Below are positions 63,830-64,000 of a DNA stretch of 64,000 nucleotides, piece after piece. Origin of the DNA: Pseudoteredinibacter isoporae_A (GTDB taxonomy: Bacteria; Pseudomonadota; Gammaproteobacteria; Pseudomonadales; Cellvibrionaceae). The stretch lies in assembly GCF_040372805.1 (NCBI RefSeq), contig NZ_BAABWJ010000011.1, positions 1 through 64,000 of the forward strand, read 5' to 3'. Below the pieces are notes generated by a model. The model was not told the origin of the DNA, made no database searches, and saw only the letters and a list, made by a program, of their open reading frames with translations. How positions within the stretch are numbered: the stretch's first letter is position 1; every line of letters starts with the position of its first letter. Position numbers and translations under genes: made by a program.

Positions 63830-63985
63830 ATGGAGGCTGATAAACTTATTGCCATTAGAGCTGACAAAAGCGATGGGCGAGCTAAACAGGTTTTCCTAAC
63901 AGAGAAGGGACGTAGATTTTTGAAGAAAATTCTTCCCGGCTATTATCAGTTGATTGATCGGTTTATGGCGGATGCAGGCGAATGA
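63830..63985 (+). pseudogene. C-terminal fragment of a MarR-family regulator
   Basis: A 51-codon frame encodes KLIAIRADKSDGRAKQVFLT, then EKGRRFLKKILPGYYQLIDR. This is the wing and the C-terminal dimer helix of a MarR-type protein. The DNA-binding helices before it are missing and a stop lies upstream in frame. Confidence 0.6.
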
Positions 63986-64000
63986 ACAATAAGTTACTGC

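Overview
The window comes from a gammaproteobacterium, most likely a marine, flagellated, yellow-pigmented one. This rests on the gene order of a complete S10-spc-alpha ribosomal block, a tmRNA whose tag reads ANDDNYALAA, sodium-type motor genes (pomAB), a FecI/FecR-linked TonB receptor and an aryl polyene pigment cluster. A family-level assignment is not possible from the sequence alone; Cellvibrionales-like bacteria would fit.

Layout. (1) 1-1721: two unrelated lipoproteins, the first CsgG-like. (2) 1737-17772: an aryl polyene (APE) biosynthesis cluster. Eighteen closely packed or overlapping genes lie on the minus strand: three ketosynthase-family proteins, a ketoreductase, two hotdog dehydratases, two acyl carrier proteins, an aryl/acyl ligase, acyltransferases, a glycosyltransferase, a thioesterase, a LolA-like carrier, an MMPL exporter, a flavin oxidoreductase, a DUF3261 lipoprotein and a membrane protein. 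Divergent from them are a small exported protein and an Sfp-type phosphopantetheinyl transferase that probably activates the carrier proteins. (3) 17853-19940: a second-type EF-G gene standing alone, not in an rpsL-rpsG-fusA-tuf operon. (4) 20137-24695: an ECF sigma factor, a FecR anti-sigma regulator and a TonB-dependent receptor. The receptor carries a second signal peptide between its STN signalling domain and its TonB box. (5) 24951-38785: rpsJ through rplQ, including secY, rpmJ and rpoA, with a recognisable sigma70 promoter and an S4-type leader before rpsM. (6) 38980-52667: a chemotaxis receptor, a DUF819 membrane protein, a luciferase-like monooxygenase with a MarR-type regulator, an ABC exporter pair, dxs-ispA-xseB, pomA-pomB-pilZ and dsbA. 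(7) 52889-53245: ssrA (tmRNA).

(8) 53246-64000: an accessory region downstream of ssrA. It opens with a 22-bp perfect inverted repeat. Next is a secreted Rhs/YD-repeat protein of about 2,000 residues that combines a C39-like cysteine peptidase domain, an Rhs shell, three tandem LCCL domains and a variable C-terminal tip. Small unknown genes, a displaced orphan Rhs tip, a (GGAAAA)n tract and a Sel1-repeat gene broken by an in-frame TGA follow. After about 1.3 kb of mostly non-coding sequence comes an intact integron gene cassette with its own attC, then a degenerate cassette and a MarR fragment. No integrase is visible.

The most unusual items are the C39-Rhs-(LCCL)3 protein and its decayed tip/immunity array, the integrase-less attC cassettes beside it, and the receptor with two signal peptides.
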